Shown: piece after piece, positions 24,384 to 36,860 of the stretch | Layout of the letters: each line of letters starts with the position of its first letter | Position numbering within the stretch: the stretch's first letter is position 1 | NCBI RefSeq assembly: GCF_030272615.1 | Contig: NC_081405.1 | Span: 317,301,041-317,365,040, forward strand | Direction: 5' to 3' | Origin: Cryptomeria japonica | Taxonomy: Eukaryota; Streptophyta; Pinopsida; Cupressales; Cupressaceae | Length of the DNA stretch: 64,000 bases | Translations under genes and position numbers: made by a program | Notes under the pieces: model-generated | Told to the model about the DNA's origin: nothing | Database searches by the model: none | The model's input: the letters and a program-made list of their open reading frames with translations, nothing else

Positions 24384-24940
24384 TTATGTGTAGTAGTGAA
24401 ATTTTTTTGAAGGATAAAGGATAGGAGCCACATGGATAATTGTCTTACCATCAGCCCCCATATTAGCTAGGGAGTCAGCTCTTTTGTTGCCCTCCTTGTA
24501 TATGTGAGTAAAGATGACCCTATCAAATGTTTTGATCTCTGTCAGTATCTTAGCCAAGGAGGCATTAAGCTTCCAATTAGGCATTGCCCCTTTTCTAAGG
24601 GCATTGATGATAATGGCTAAATCCCCTTCAATGTTGATCCTCTTTATATTTAGTATAATGCATAGGTTTATCCCTATAGCAAGTGCTTTCATTTCTACTA
24701 CATTATTAGTGCATTTTCTTAAGGGGAGGGCCATATAGGCCACTTCATCCCTGTTTGAATTATGATGGCTGCACCCAAGTCCAACACTCCTCGGATTGCC
24801 CCTAGAAGCGCCATCAAAGTTAAGCTTAAACCATCTAACCTTGGGGGGAGCCACTTGCATTCATTACGTATTATGTTGTTGGATGATGGACCTCTACCAA
24901 TGAAGGGGGGTATCTTTAGACCCTTCCACCTTAGTCTCAT
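24384..24940 (-). pseudogene. LINE RNase H domain
   Basis: The frame 24860-24384 keeps the RNase H signature: 'KLNFDGASRGNP' (first Asp), 'NNVVEMKALAIG' (Glu), 'INIEGDLAIIINALRKG' (second Asp) and a C-terminal 'YKEGNKRADSLANMGA', where Tyr stands for the usual His before the last Asp. The upstream segment 24940-24860 ('RLRWKGLKIPPF') is in another frame, so a frameshift separates it. In plant L1 elements this domain removes RNA from the RNA/DNA hybrid or substitutes for host RNase H. Confidence 0.88.
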
Positions 24941-25299
24941 TTTTTCATCCTAATAGGACATATTGACATCTCTCTGATAATTAGAGGTTTGGTTGTTTAT
25001 TATTTCAACTATGGTTGCTTCGATTTTATTGGTCAGATGGAACCATTGCATTTTACTATCTTTGAAAATCCTCCTATTTCTTTCCTTCTAGATTTCCTAG
25101 ATCATAATGGAAGGGGCAATGATCCATAAATTTTCAAACATCCAACCTATGTTCTGGATGGGTCAAGCATGGAATAGATCAGAGATAGTGTTAGGAATAG
25201 GTGTATACCAAATCAGTTGTTTTTTAACCATCCCTAGCAGTTGTGTGCATAATCACAGGTTAACAGAAGATGGTTAGAATTTTCCTCTTCCATTTCACA

Positions 25300-27560
25300 T
25301 AATGAACATCTACTAGGTCCTTCATATCCTAGTTTCCTAAAGGTTTCATTGGTGAGGAGTCAATTCTGAATAGCCAGCCATGCAAACAGGCCCTCTTTTG
25401 GAAGGCACCTTTTATCCCAACAAAGAGTTATAGGAAGGTTGGAGCTTGGGTTATTATTCTTGATCAGAAGTTGTTTATATCCCTCCTTAGTTTTGTATTT
25501 CCCCTTCTTGGATCTAGCCCATATTATTTTATCTTCTTCAGAGTTGAAGGCAGGACTTCTTGAGGCTAGGATCCAAGTTAAGAGGGATCTTTCCAGGTCT
25601 AGAAGGTTTAGATTATCCATTGATTTCCATATCCATTGTTTGAGGTTTCCAATGCAGAAATCCTCCACATAGTCTTTTACATTCACAACCCATTGTTCTT
25701 CAAGAGTGGGTATAATATTGTTGAAGTTATGAAGAGTATTGATGGGAGGTTGAGCCCCCTAGGAATCTCTCCAGAAAAGGGCATCCTCCCCCTTTCCAAT
25801 GTTCCATGTTAGCTTGTTTGTAATGATATCTCTACAATCAAGCATAAAGTTCCATATTCTAGAACCTTTATGTGGGTGGGCAGTCCTAAAGATGCTTAAA
25901 GGATCTTGGTTATGCAAGTATTTGTTATAAACAATTCATGCCCATTTGAGTTTAGGGTCAGTATACATTCCCCAAACAAGCTTCGCCCCCAATGCCTTGC
26001 TTTGGATTTTTAAATCTTTGATACCCAAACCCCCCATCACCTTGGGCATGCATATCTTATCCCATGCTATCAATGGAAGTCTGAATTTGTCTTCCGAGCC
26101 TTGCTAGAAAAAGGTCCTCATGTGTTTTGTGATTTCCTTTCTCTTGGTTGCAGGAAGATCCATGCATGAGAGTTGGCAAATTGGCATTGCTGAGAGAACC
26201 AACTTAATCATGGTGGCCTTCCCAGCAGAGGATAACCATTTTCCTTTCCAGGAGGAGATCCTATTTGTGATTTTGGAGCCTACCTAATCCCATAATTTGG
26301 ATGATCTAATTCCCTTGTCTAAGGGGAGTCCTAGGTATTTACATGGTAATTCTCCTATTTTGTATTTAAGAATGTTTAGGATTTTTCTTTGGAGATCTTT
26401 ATTTGTGTTTAAAAAGGTTATGTTGGACTTCAAAGTGTTGATATCCTGTCTGGAGATGGTAGAGTAGTTGTTTATGATTTTTTTGAGTGCTTTTGCTTCT
26501 ATTATATTGCTTAGTCCAAACAACATGGTTTCATCAACAAATTGTTGATGGGTAATAGGTTCCAAGTCAGAAGTAATTTTAATACCATTGAGCTACTATG
26601 TTTCTCTTGCCCTATTGATCACTCTTCCCAATGATTCTACCATGATGATAAAAAGAAAGGGGGAGAGGGGATCCCCCTGTTTGAGACCTCTTGAGATTTC
26701 AAAAAAACCTTCTGAGGCCCCATTGACTAGGATTGACACCCTGGGTGTAGCAATGCATTCAAAGACCAGATTAATCCATTTCTTATTGAACCTGAAAGAT
26801 TCAAGACATTTGCATAGAAAGTGCCAGTCTACTTTCATACGCTTTTTTAATATCAAGTTTAATCATCATGCTTGGTACCTCATTTTTTTGTACTGAATGG
26901 ATTACTTCTTAAGAAATGATTATACCATCATAAATGGATCTGCCAGGAACAAAAATAGTTTGTTCCTCACTGATGATTAAGGGGAGAAGTTTGTGAAGTT
27001 TGTTTGCAATTGTTTTTGTGAGTAATTTATAAAGGGTATTGCATAATGTAATTGGATGAAAGTCTTCAAAACAGTCCACTGTTTCCTTTTTTTGGATTAA
27101 AGTTATGAATGTGTTATTTAGTTCTCTTAGAATCTTTCCTGAGTTCCTCATCCCTTCTAAGGCCTCTGATATTTCCTTTCCCATGAAGCTCTAGCATTTT
27201 TGAAAAAAGTGTGCTGGGAACCCTTCAGGGCCGGGGGCCTTATCCGGACCCATTTGAAATAATGTTATTTCCACTTCTTCCATAGATAATTTTTTATTAA
27301 GCATTAAGTTGTGTTCTTTAGATATTAATTTTGGGATGCATTTTAAGAATTCGCTCTCCTTAGTCCACTTAGAGCCTTCTTTATTATTAAGGATAGTTTT
27401 AAAATACTCAACAACTTCCCTGGCTATCAGCTCTGGATCATCACTGAAGTCTCTTGAGTTCAATTTTATCTTGATGATTCTATTAATAGCTCTACGATGT
27501 TTTGTGCTATTGTGGAAGAAGCTTGTGTTTCTATCCCCAGCCTCCAACCAATGTTCCTTG
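25300..27560 (-). pseudogene. LINE reverse transcriptase and zf-RVT region (broken)
   Basis: Pieces lie in order on the minus strand: 'EAGDRNTSFFHNSTKHRR' (27545), 'GPDKAPGPEGFPAHFF' (27240), 'FITLIQKKETVDCFEDFHPI' and 'FVPGRSIYDG' (27110-26930), 'GLKQGDPLSPFLF' (26690), the catalytic motif as 'QFVDETMLFGL' (26540) where a live element has FADD, 'KYLGLPLDKG' (26330), and the C-terminal 'RSKKGKYKTKEGYKQL...LCWDKRCLP' (25520-25390). Mutation of the second Asp of the catalytic pair to Glu and many frameshifts show loss of activity. Confidence 0.9.
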
Positions 27561-27571
27561 GATTTTTGTTT

Positions 27572-28609
27572 CTAGTATATTTCTTCTCTGGCTAGGATTT
27601 CTTCATACTGGGCCAAATTGAATTTCTCCTTTTGATATAGTATGTTATTCATCCCAAGCTTAATTACCTCCTCATTAGTTTTTTCCATTTCCTTCTTAAT
27701 CTCTGTTTTTTGTGTGAAGATATTTCCAAAGTGTACTTTGTTCCAAATTGTTAATTGTTGCTTTATCTTTTTTAGTTTGGTTACTATTTTGAAAGTTTTA
27801 GAGCCTATGACTTCCAGTTCATTCCACCATTTTTCAATTAGTTGTATTACATTTTCATCCCTCAGCCATATTTTTTCAAAGCAAAAGGGGGTTTTAGTTG
27901 GCTTTAGTTCTTCTGATATGATCAATTGGATCGAGAAGTGGTCTGATCCTGAGAATGGGAGGACAGAGGACTCAAAAGTCTATGTGAGATTCCCACAAAG
28001 GAAGAATCTATCAAGTTTTTCTGCAATGCTGCAGAAACCTTGTCTTTTGTTATTCCAAGTGAAAGCATCAATTCTGGTCTTTAATTCCAACAAGTTACAT
28101 TTATGTGTCCAATCCTTGAAATCCTGACATGTTTGGGTCATTTTTTTATTACCACCCCATTTTTCCTTGGGGTCTAAGATTGCATTGAAATCCCCACCTA
28201 TTATGTATACTTGTTCAATGTCGCTTAAAAGGAAATTCTCAATTTCATCCCAGACTTGTCTTTTTGCTTGTGTTTGGATAGGTCCATAGACATTAATTAT
28301 AATAAATTTTAAGTTGCTTTTGATGCTTATAACCCTGCCACACATCCAATTTGGGCTTTTACTTATAAGTTTGAAGGATATTTGCCTAGGATCCCATATG
28401 ATGGCCAGTCCACCTGAGGCACCACAAGCAATTTGTCCTTCTAATTCTCTAATGCCTAATTTTCTGTTTAGGTTTGTCATTTCATTATTATTTAGTTTGG
28501 TTTCCTGTATTAATAATAATTCTGGATTGTATTTAGCAATGCAACACTTAAAGATGCATTGCTTGTTAGGGGCATTCAGGCCCCTAACATTCCAAGTAAG
28601 GAGTTTCAT
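27572..28609 (-). pseudogene. LINE ORF2 start: AP endonuclease domain
   Basis: A true ATG at 28607-28609 opens 209 uninterrupted codons. They carry 'MKLLTWNVRGLNAPNKQ', 'LLLIQETKLNNNE' (catalytic Glu), 'IINVYGPIQTQAK', 'IIGGDFNAILDP' (Asp/Asn pair) and 'AEKLDRFFLCGNL', where live elements have a final SDH-type motif further on. This endonuclease nicks target DNA for target-primed reverse transcription. A frame break follows at 27980; the domain between endonuclease and RT continues at 27925-27572. The start ATGA overlaps the stop of the preceding frame. Confidence 0.9.
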
Positions 28610-29010
28610 AACCCTATTGGAAGGTTCTTCCCCTTCCCTACCTCAAAAAGGTTTGTGATTTTAGTTTGTCCCACATCACTTCCAGCTCTAGTTAGTAATT
28701 CAGAAATTGATTTTATCCCCCTCTTTTTTAGTTTGGAGGCAACATCCGGGGGTAAGCAGGTGTCAATGGTTTTAGTTATCCCTAGGTTGTCCATTTTATC
28801 CATTGCTGCATCATAATTGAGGTTTTGTACCTCTCCCTTGATTATATTAAGTTTGCATAATTCTCTTGCTAGTAGTGTTTTTTGTAATGCTAGTTCCTCC
28901 TCATCTGCTATTTCATTAATGAACAATTCGATAAGGTCATTTGTAACTTCATTGCCAACATACTCAAGTATGGATTTATTTTCTTTTTCCCTCCTTGCAT
29001 CCCAGTCCAT
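28606..29010 (-). CDS. 134-codon frame between LINE ORF1 and ORF2
   Basis: It opens with ATG at 29008-29010 and ends in TGA at 28606-28608, sharing ATGA with the ORF2 start. The product is acidic at first ('DWDARREKENKSILEYVG') and helical-looking, with 'LPPDVASKLKKRGIKSISEL' near the end. I recognise no domain. The same frame stays open upstream of its ATG across the A12 run at 29061-29072, so skipping one base there would fuse it to ORF1. It is therefore either the displaced C-terminal part of ORF1 or a third small protein. Confidence 0.6.
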   Translation of the reverse strand: MDWDARREKENKSILEYVGNEVTNDLIELFINEIADEEELALQKTLLARELCKLNIIKGEVQNLNYDAAMDKMDNLGITKTIDTCLPPDVASKLKKRGIKSISELLTRAGSDVGQTKITNLFEVGKGKNLPIGL

Positions 29011-29017
29011 ATTCTTG

Positions 29018-30357
29018 TTACTCTTGCTTATGTTGGAGTTTCTTTTCTTTATATTTTTCCTTTTTTTTTTTTCCTTTTCCTTTTTTGTTCTTATTCTTTT
29101 TCTTTTTTTTGAAGCCTTTTACCTTTTCTGCTTCATGTGGTGTGAGGTGATTGTCTAGTGCTTCAATGTTTTCCTCCAGATTTTTGGTGTCATCTGTTGT
29201 TTTATCTTGGTTATCACTGTTGACTTCTAACCTAAGGGGGATGTTATCTATAACAGTGTCAACACTCTTTTCCTTAGAAGCCATGTTTGCTAACGGCATA
29301 ACAGTTTTCTTATCACTTCCATTATTCTCTATATCATTCCTGCTCTGTTTCGTCACTAGTTCTTTAGGTGTGTTTTCAATTTTTGTTTTATCTTTTTCAC
29401 ATTCTACCATTTTTTGAATGTTTACAAATTCCCTAGCCCTGGGGTTTTGTTTGTTAAACACAAAACCACCTTCTGGATTGAATTTTATATTTATATCCAA
29501 ATCTGTTCTCGAAATAGTCTTAGCCTTAGTACATTCTTTCTTAGTATTCTGAATAGGGGAGATCACAGCCATGGATGTGATATCACTCGTGAGGGTCTTC
29601 GGTTTAATTTCATAGATTGAGTGGTTTGTGATGATTTTAATGGGTTCGAATTTTAGTTTTTTTATCTCAACGTTGGCTAGAATTCTGATATCAAAGGATT
29701 CCATGTAATTATCCTCCAAACCTTCAAACCCTCCTAAAAATTCCCCTAATCTTTTAAGGGTATGGTTGTGGATTAATTCTACCGGCATATGAGGGAGTCG
29801 AATCCATTTCGAAACCCTAAGTTTCTCAAAATCTGTGGGGGAGAAATTGGGTTTCCAATTAAAAAATTTGAAACAATACCCTTTAAAGAATCTATGATTG
29901 TTTCTAAGTAAATTATTTTTAAGTTCACAAGAATTGTATTTGATAAACAAAAAATCATTGTCCAAGCAGGTAATACTTATATGATTTTCCATGACGAACT
30001 TCAACCACTGGAGGACATCAGAGGTCATTGCGCCAAAACCAAAACATTTGCCGAAGAGCCCTAGATCATTGTAACATTCCCACAGTTCATCTGTATGTTT
30101 GCCGCTTATAATCAAATGTTATCTATGTTGAAGAATGACGGCTTTTGGGTGTTTTTAGGGTATTGCTTAGGGATGGATCCCTCCCCGCTTTTGGAATGGG
30201 TGGATGATTTTGAGCTTATCGTGGGGGTTCTTCTTAACCCTAATTTTATTCTATTGGCTCGAGAGGCCACATCTCTTTGGTCTCGAGAGAAAATCTCAGC
30301 ATGGGAGAGTGGAAGCCTTGAGAACCCTCCCCTATTAGGGAACCAATTAACCCGCAA
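29018..30357 (-). pseudogene. LINE ORF1 (DUF4283-like, Lys-rich tail)
   Basis: The long frame 30115-29018 opens at TTG after a TAA, so it is not a real start. An upstream frame beginning at 30357 leads into it with a frameshift near 30115. The N-terminal part matches the DUF4283 pattern of plant LINE ORF1 and gag-like proteins: 'FLFIKYNS', 'FFKGYCFKFFNWKPNFSP', 'KWIRLPHMPVELIHNHTLKR'. The middle is polar and the end is a Lys/Glu run from residue 330 on. ORF1 proteins bind LINE RNA. I saw no intact CCHC knuckle. Confidence 0.8.
29061..29072 (-). repeat. A12 run at the ORF1 frame junction
   Basis: Twelve T on the + strand, A12 in LINE sense RNA, inside the Lys codons near the ORF1 end. A one-base skip there joins ORF1 to the 134-codon frame. 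Confidence 0.85.
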
Positions 30358-30560
30358 GGCCTTTGAATTATTATGAGAAACCCCTTTCTGTTGAAATGAA
30401 GGATTTTCTTGAATTTTTTAGGGTACCCTTGAGAGCCCCTGAGTCTGTTTCCAGGCCGGCTTTGCTGGAGATGATGAAGGACCATTTGATTGCCTCTGAC
30501 CAAGAAGTAAACCCTTTGGAGCCTCGACGACCAATCTTCAGATCCCATTAAGCTTTAAAT

Positions 30561-30830
30561 TCATCGAGTTTGCACTTGGGGGACATGAGTGAGAGGTATT
30601 CAGGACATCAAATCTATTTGAGGTGCCCACGATATTTTTATGGACCCCCAGAGGATAAAAACTAGTATGCCATGTCTCGATAATCCTCCCTTGCCTTCAA
30701 GGGTGTTTCAAAGGGTTTGCAAAAATGATTCTGCCATTCGCATTATTTCGCATCTTTGCCATTTTTTTCTGGCAATCACAAAAATAGAGTTCTTTTTTTC
30801 CTCAATATCTCTAAAAGACTAACTTATATT
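30561..30830. other. Probable LINE 5' flank, no gene
   Basis: Short frames only. It lies between the LINE 5' region and AT-rich LTR-like sequence, and the border cannot be placed. Confidence 0.35.
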
Positions 30831-32588
30831 AAATTTTATTTTTAATAAAATTTATTCCCAACTAAATTTTATATCCAATACAATAAACTTAAATCCCAAA
30901 ATTTTTGATAAGATTTATTTCTCATTCAAGTTTTTTTTTTTTTATTAAAATGAACAAATAAAATAATTTCCCCTAAACTTATATAATTCAAAAAATTTAA
31001 ATAATAATTAAATTTATTTCTAAAGTAAATAACAATTTCACAGAGATACAATTAAAAGACTGCCATAGCCAATAGCGGAACAAAAACAAACAAGAGGGAA
31101 TGATTTCTGTGGTAAATCCCATTCCTCCCAAATATTGTAATTTCCATTCATAATAAAAATCTTGGCAATATTTTCTATAATAATTTTCCCAATTTTCTCA
31201 AAATTTAATCCACAAACACCCAGAAATAGCTTCTTTCCATTAAACTAGAAATTAACTTCAGGTATGGATTTTAGCTAAGAACAGAATTAATTAGACAGGA
31301 TATAACAATCATCTTAACACACACATCATTCAGAAGATAGAAGAAATAGAAATATTTTCTTAAAACAACAATCAAAAGAAGCCACCCAACCTGGTATAGC
31401 TTTCTTGGAAGAAATCTGTAGAAGAGCCCTAATCTTTTCAACAAGCTTCCAAATAAATTTCTTCACCTAAATCCCTGACCTGTTTCCAGTGTCCCCTAAA
31501 ATAATGACCTATTCCCCTTTTTAAACTAAAATTCTAGGTTGAATATCTTTTTCCCCAAAACCTAAATTTAGTAATAAAGCAATTTTATTTTCTTTTCCAA
31601 TTTTCTAACAAAGGGATAAGTTAACATGCAATAACTAAAAATCATTTTTCTTTCTTTTCTTTTCTCATGCAAATTATTTAATTTTCTAAAAAAAGAAATT
31701 AAAGCAATACTTTAATTCTAATTAATTTTTTAATTCATTTATTTATTTATTCTTTTATTCTTTTATTTATTTAAAATTCTAGGAACAATAAATGAAATTA
31801 ATCTAATTTATTTTTCACTAAAATTAAAATAAAATATATTTCTAATATCATGGAGCTTGCAACTTAATTTAATAACTTCCTTTAATTAATTAAATTTATA
31901 ATCTCAATGCATACAAAAATCAACTATGAGATAACTCCATAAACTTAATTAATTAAATCGAATCCACTAAAACACACAAACTGAACAAATATCAAGCAAA
32001 TACTCATAAAAAGATCAAACAACAAAATACGAAGGCCGAACTAGCTGACTGGACGACCAACTAACGACACTCACACGAGTATAAATGAATAAAATAGGGT
32101 CAACTACTATCTCCTCCACTTCCATCGGAAAATATAAGGCACACTCAGACCTGTGAAGCCAGGTGGAGATGATACCCGTACCTACCCGGTACTTGTACCT
32201 ACAATATCCTGCATCACTGAACCACACATGCATATATACAATATAGAAAACATGGCATACACATCGATGAAGGAGAATCACTATGTTCCCTGTCTCACTG
32301 AAATGAGTGAAGGAAAATCGTCCCCTTACATCCAATACACTCTCAAACGCACAACATATAATTCCACATTGCATAGATAAAGTAAAGTGTCAGTACATAG
32401 CAATAATCCATAAAATGTCATAAATCACAAGAACTGAAATACTACAAATAAATTATGCATCTCATATCCAGATAAAGCATGAAATAATGTCATAAAAATC
32501 TAAAAAACACATCATGGTAATGTATCCACTAAAAACAAACAATAATAAAATATGAGTCTAATAAGTTCAAATGAGTAGGGGTACTACA
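30831..32588 (-). repeat. LTR of the long-LTR family, reverse copy
   Basis: The minus strand starts TGTAGTACCCCTACTC at 32588. It contains blocks matching the LTR at 1694-3017 in reverse complement (ACCTGGCTTCACAGGTCTGAGTG; GGGCTCTTCTACAG...ACCAGGTTGGGTGGC). No purine tract adjoins its start, so it may be a 5' or solo LTR. The lower edge is uncertain. Confidence 0.55.
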
Positions 32589-33166
32589 ACAATAATCAAG
32601 TTTGCAGTCTTTATACTCTAAAAGTACAATCATAAAAGGAGTATAAAAAAAATTATGAAGTTTTATTATCAGTATCACAATTAAGGAATGTATGAGCAAT
32701 TATATGTGTAAGAGTAAGTTCTACAGTAATCTTGGTGTTCGCAGAGCAAAATTCAGCCCTTATCATAGAGTTTTAGTCACAAGGAATTGTTTTCAAAAAG
32801 GTACAATTATTTCTAAAATAAAAGGTGTCCTTGATAGTGAAGAGAATACATGACATATTACAAAGAGAAGAGATAGTGAGTTAAGCATTATAATTGTTTG
32901 AGCAAATGATATTAAATAGTAAAACAACCATTAAGGAGCAATACCTATACTTAAAGGATAGAGGCAGTGTTTAATATAAGTAGTCAATAATGATCAATGA
33001 AGTCCCTACCAAATCAGATTTTTTAGTCCTTAAATGGAGCCTTTCAATAGGTTTTGACATCGCCAAAACCTATGACAGAGACAAAAATATGCAATGAAGA
33101 GACAATATATAGTCAATATAGTTAAGAGGACATTATTGCAATCACAATATACATTCAAAGTGATAG
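32589..33166 (-). other. Leader remnant of the LTR element at 33180
   Basis: About 580 bases between a primer-site-like sequence and the inserted LTR at 32588. No gag is recognisable. Confidence 0.4.
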
Positions 33167-33179
33167 TTCTGATACTAAA
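33167..33179 (-). promoter_or_regulatory. Primer binding site (iMet type)
   Basis: The minus strand reads TTTAGTATCAGAA immediately inside an LTR end, close to TGGTATCAGAGC. Confidence 0.6.
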
Positions 33180-34706
33180 TGTAAGTATAGATCCAATAGC
33201 CAACAAGATGAGAGAGGGGGGTGAATCATACAAACTTAATCTTCTATAAAAACATTAGATTCAACCTTGGTAACTTATACTTTAGTAATATAACCAAAAC
33301 TGTTAAACATGTAAACTCAAAAGCATATAAACATCATAAACCTCATAACACCAAATTTAATGTGGAAACCCAAATAGGGAAAAAACCACTATGGGATTTC
33401 GGACCCACTAAGAAATATACTCTTCTAGAGTATGCTCGGTTAAAAACAAATCTTGTTAAAGATTACAAACACATTGCTAGATGTGACCCAGTTAAGGGAT
33501 TTCCCTCAGATTTGTTAGGATCTTCACCTTGTTAGAAGTGACCTTGTTAAAGGATTTCAAACACTTAATCAGAATGTCACCTTGCTAGAGGGTTTTACAA
33601 ATAAGACTGTTAAGTCCATTCGGTTAAGAGATTTTCTGTCACTTTCACAAAATAACAGTAGTAAAATCTATCTGCAACTTCACATCTAAAATGATAAAGC
33701 AGATTCTTATTTGTTCAATACAATCTAGACATAGAACTAATCTTGTCCATCTGCTGGGCTTCTATACTCTGTTATTTAAACAAGTCTTCAAGCTTCAATG
33801 CTCGGTAATCACTATGTAGCATCCCTGTGTATACACTTGCCTGCATACATTGTTTATCAATAGTTTCCTATTTATAAATAATTATCTAACCACTTAATCT
33901 CCTTGATCACATTTCCCATGATCAATCATAGCCATCAGATCTTCAATCTTGTCCAGGTTCAATGCATCTTTCGATCTGAAAATGTTTTAACCTGCCTAGG
34001 AACTTGCATATATTTCTTGGAACTTGTGCCAGGGTATTGCAGTTCAATCTGAACTGTAGATCTTCATGTCAACTTTCCTTTGCCATAGATTCATTAACAA
34101 ACTATATTTATGGCATACCAATCATTTAATCAGTTCCTGCTCATCAGCTTTCTTCATTAAATAACGCATGTAAACATTTAATGCATTCTGTTATAGCTCG
34201 GTTATAGCTCAGTTATAACTTAGTAAATACTAAAATTGACTTGGTAGACATTCTGCCTTCATTAACCGATAGCGATAATCTTAGGGTTTACCAACTAGGT
34301 TCCTTAGGGTTTACCGACTAGGTTCTTTGCTTGGTAACATAGTATAGTATTAACCTTACAATTTACAACATATGTATGATGTCAAAACAATCTAAACATC
34401 AAGATCTCATCATTGTCTGACTCGGTAATAGTTGCCCATTGAATACCTTATTCATCCTCTTATTCATCATAATCTTTCCTATGTCTTTTACCGACATCTT
34501 TATATTCTTCAAATCATACTTCTCAAGATATGGCAACATCATACTGAATTAGAAAATCAATTTCTTGACATCAATGACAAAATAATAATATCAAGACAGT
34601 AAACATCCTTAATCAGTTATATCCATAATCATCAACAACCTTCTCAATATCCATATTGAAATGCTAACAATCTTTCATTGTTTGTTATAATGCTATATTG
34701 CCAACA
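33180..34706 (-). repeat. 5' LTR of another Copia-like element
   Basis: 1527 bases with TG...CA ends in minus orientation (start TGTTGGCAATATAGC, end CTATACTTACA), a primer site next to its inner edge, and the 'GTGGAAACCC...GGGAAAAAACCACTATGGGATTTCGGACCCAC' core shared with other LTRs here. It also holds about six degenerate copies of a CCTTGTTAAAGGATTT motif between 33440 and 33640. No coding part survives. Confidence 0.7.
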
Positions 34707-36860
34707 CAAAGTACTGTTTTAATCAAAGTTCACAACTTCATGTAATATTATTTCAGAATAACACCCTTGCAATGACAACCACAATCATTAAAGGAATGTC
34801 ATAGTGCCATGTGTATTCACAAACATAAAGGATAAAATAGAAACTTCAATCTTGGGGGTCTACAAAAAGAACAAGGAGAAGTCTTTTCAAATTTTTATTG
34901 TCCAAACAATCAGACGGTAATCTAGGTGTAAGGTTACAAGAGTTGAATGGAACAAATATAGTGCATAAGTGAAGAGATTTAATACATAGTCAAAGATAGG
35001 TTGATATTCATAGTCACTACAATAATGACAGTGAAGACAAATTCATATCAAAAGGACAATCAGAAATTATCACAAAAATGATCAACCACAGCCTTAATAA
35101 CAATCAAACTCAATCCTCAAGGTAGTTGGAAGTTTTCAAGACATAGGTTATCAAGTCAACAATTCCAACCACAGTGTTCAATATAAAATGCACGATACAG
35201 TCACACTAATTCCATCATTTCTACAAAACCCAAATGTCAAATTGGTTGAGTTGTTCACAAAGATTAGATACCATCAAGGAAAAAACACCTAGTGAAAATT
35301 GCACATACCCAGTTTGTATTTCTTAAAATAAACTCACCAAAACATTTATCTTTTTGCATGAAAATCGAAGAATCCATAATGTTAGTGACAAAAAAATCAT
35401 AGACAAAACAAAGCATACAAGGTTGTTTTGAAGAATAATACAATACCATAAAATGAAGACACAAATAATCATTGTCCAAAGTCTTCAAAAAGCTAGAATT
35501 GAGAGGATAAAATAAAGTTCATAACACAATCTCAATGGCTAGGGAAGATCGAAATAAATTCATTTATTGTAATCGAGCCAAGATGGTGGTGGTACAGTTA
35601 AAAATATGTTTTTCTTACATTCAAAATAGCTTTGTCATAGAGATATCAATCTATGCCATGACAATAATTTACAAATATATAGTTATGTCATGGTGTATAA
35701 TCATGTTTGCAGCCATTGAGCCATCTAAGCTAAGCATCCAAAAAATAATAAATCTTACACCCAAAGAGATCTATCATAGAATCAGAGCAAAGTCAAATGA
35801 CGGGTCATTGCCAAAAGATATAAGGTAGCACTTGAAAATATTTTAACAGTAAGGATCATGTTAAGATTATACAAGTTTTTTGAGACAAGTTACAGTAACT
35901 ATAGAGACAAGGGGATAGTGAATGGAAGCCTATACTACTGTCATCCATTAGAAAAGCTCCTAAAGGCAAGTAATGGACCATTCCAGTTATAATAAAAGTC
36001 ATACTCCTACACCAATATTCATAGTAGCAAAAGAGCTTGTCAATGTCAGCATCACAATGGATATGTATTTATAATTTGTTGTCCTAATAATAGTTATATG
36101 AATCAAAACACAAGATTTTCAACGACGTATAATAGCAAGAGATCCATAGAAATGGCATACTATAAGCAATATTAAAAGAATAGTACTACAGTTAAAAAGG
36201 TATGAAGTTTTTAAAGATTATAAGGAATAGCATATGCTCCTACATCATGAGTAGAATATCTGTAAGAAAATATTCCTTAGCAACGAGAAAAGATAGATCA
36301 AAAAATTCCTTAAAGAACACATGATCTAATGGTAAATGATAATTTTCAAAGACAAATATGGAAGCCCAAAAGACATTCAAAGAATTCATGAATACAGTGC
36401 CAAAATTTATTTTCATGACTTCAAAGAAACTTTGTCACATTTGGAAAATGATCAGCTCTTAGGGTTTTCGACAGTGATAATAGAAGAAAGAGTACTAATG
36501 ATTATACATAACATATCTATATTTAGAATTCTCATTCAAAAATACCCTAATATAGATATGCACATGAATAAAAATACTTTATTGCAGCCCTCAAAATGCA
36601 ATCCAAAGCATGTATTTACTGTCATTTTGCAACCTTTTGGTAACCAGACATGAGGAGATGAAGTAAAATATCACACACTGTGCAAACAATTGAAGAGAAG
36701 TCTGAGCTTAATATAAAGGAAGCACCATTTCAAAACCCTAGTTCGACCCAATGAGTGCATGGTGGCCACCAACAACGAAGGAAAATAAAATAAAAAGGGT
36801 GCTATAATTAGGGTTTTTGAGTTACTAATGCATGACCTAGTTCGAAGGTTCAAATGGGCC
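34707..36860. other. Gene-free stretch
   Basis: Only short random frames. The longest, 105 codons on + at 36336, has no recognisable motif. Nothing can be assigned. Confidence 0.45.

Larger units (their letters stand above)
24384..30560 (-). mobile_element. L1-type LINE with RNase H, nearly full length
   Basis: Read on the minus strand: 5' region, ORF1 with a DUF4283-like domain, a short extra frame, then ORF2 with AP endonuclease, reverse transcriptase, zf-RVT-like segment and a terminal RNase H of the plant LINE type. There are no LTRs. ORF2 is broken by many stops and shifts, so the element is dead. Its 3' end abuts the AT microsatellite at about 24180-24380; the exact ends and target duplications could not be set. 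Confidence 0.92.

Noticed and set aside
27642-28127. 161-codon frame on the + strand
   Set aside because: Antisense to LINE ORF2, which shows clear family motifs on the minus strand.
28817-29158. Phe/Leu-rich + strand frame resembling a membrane protein
   Set aside because: Antisense of the Lys-rich LINE ORF1 tail.
33440-33640. CRISPR-like spaced repeats
   Set aside because: Repeats are short, degenerate and unevenly spaced inside a plant LTR; no cas genes.
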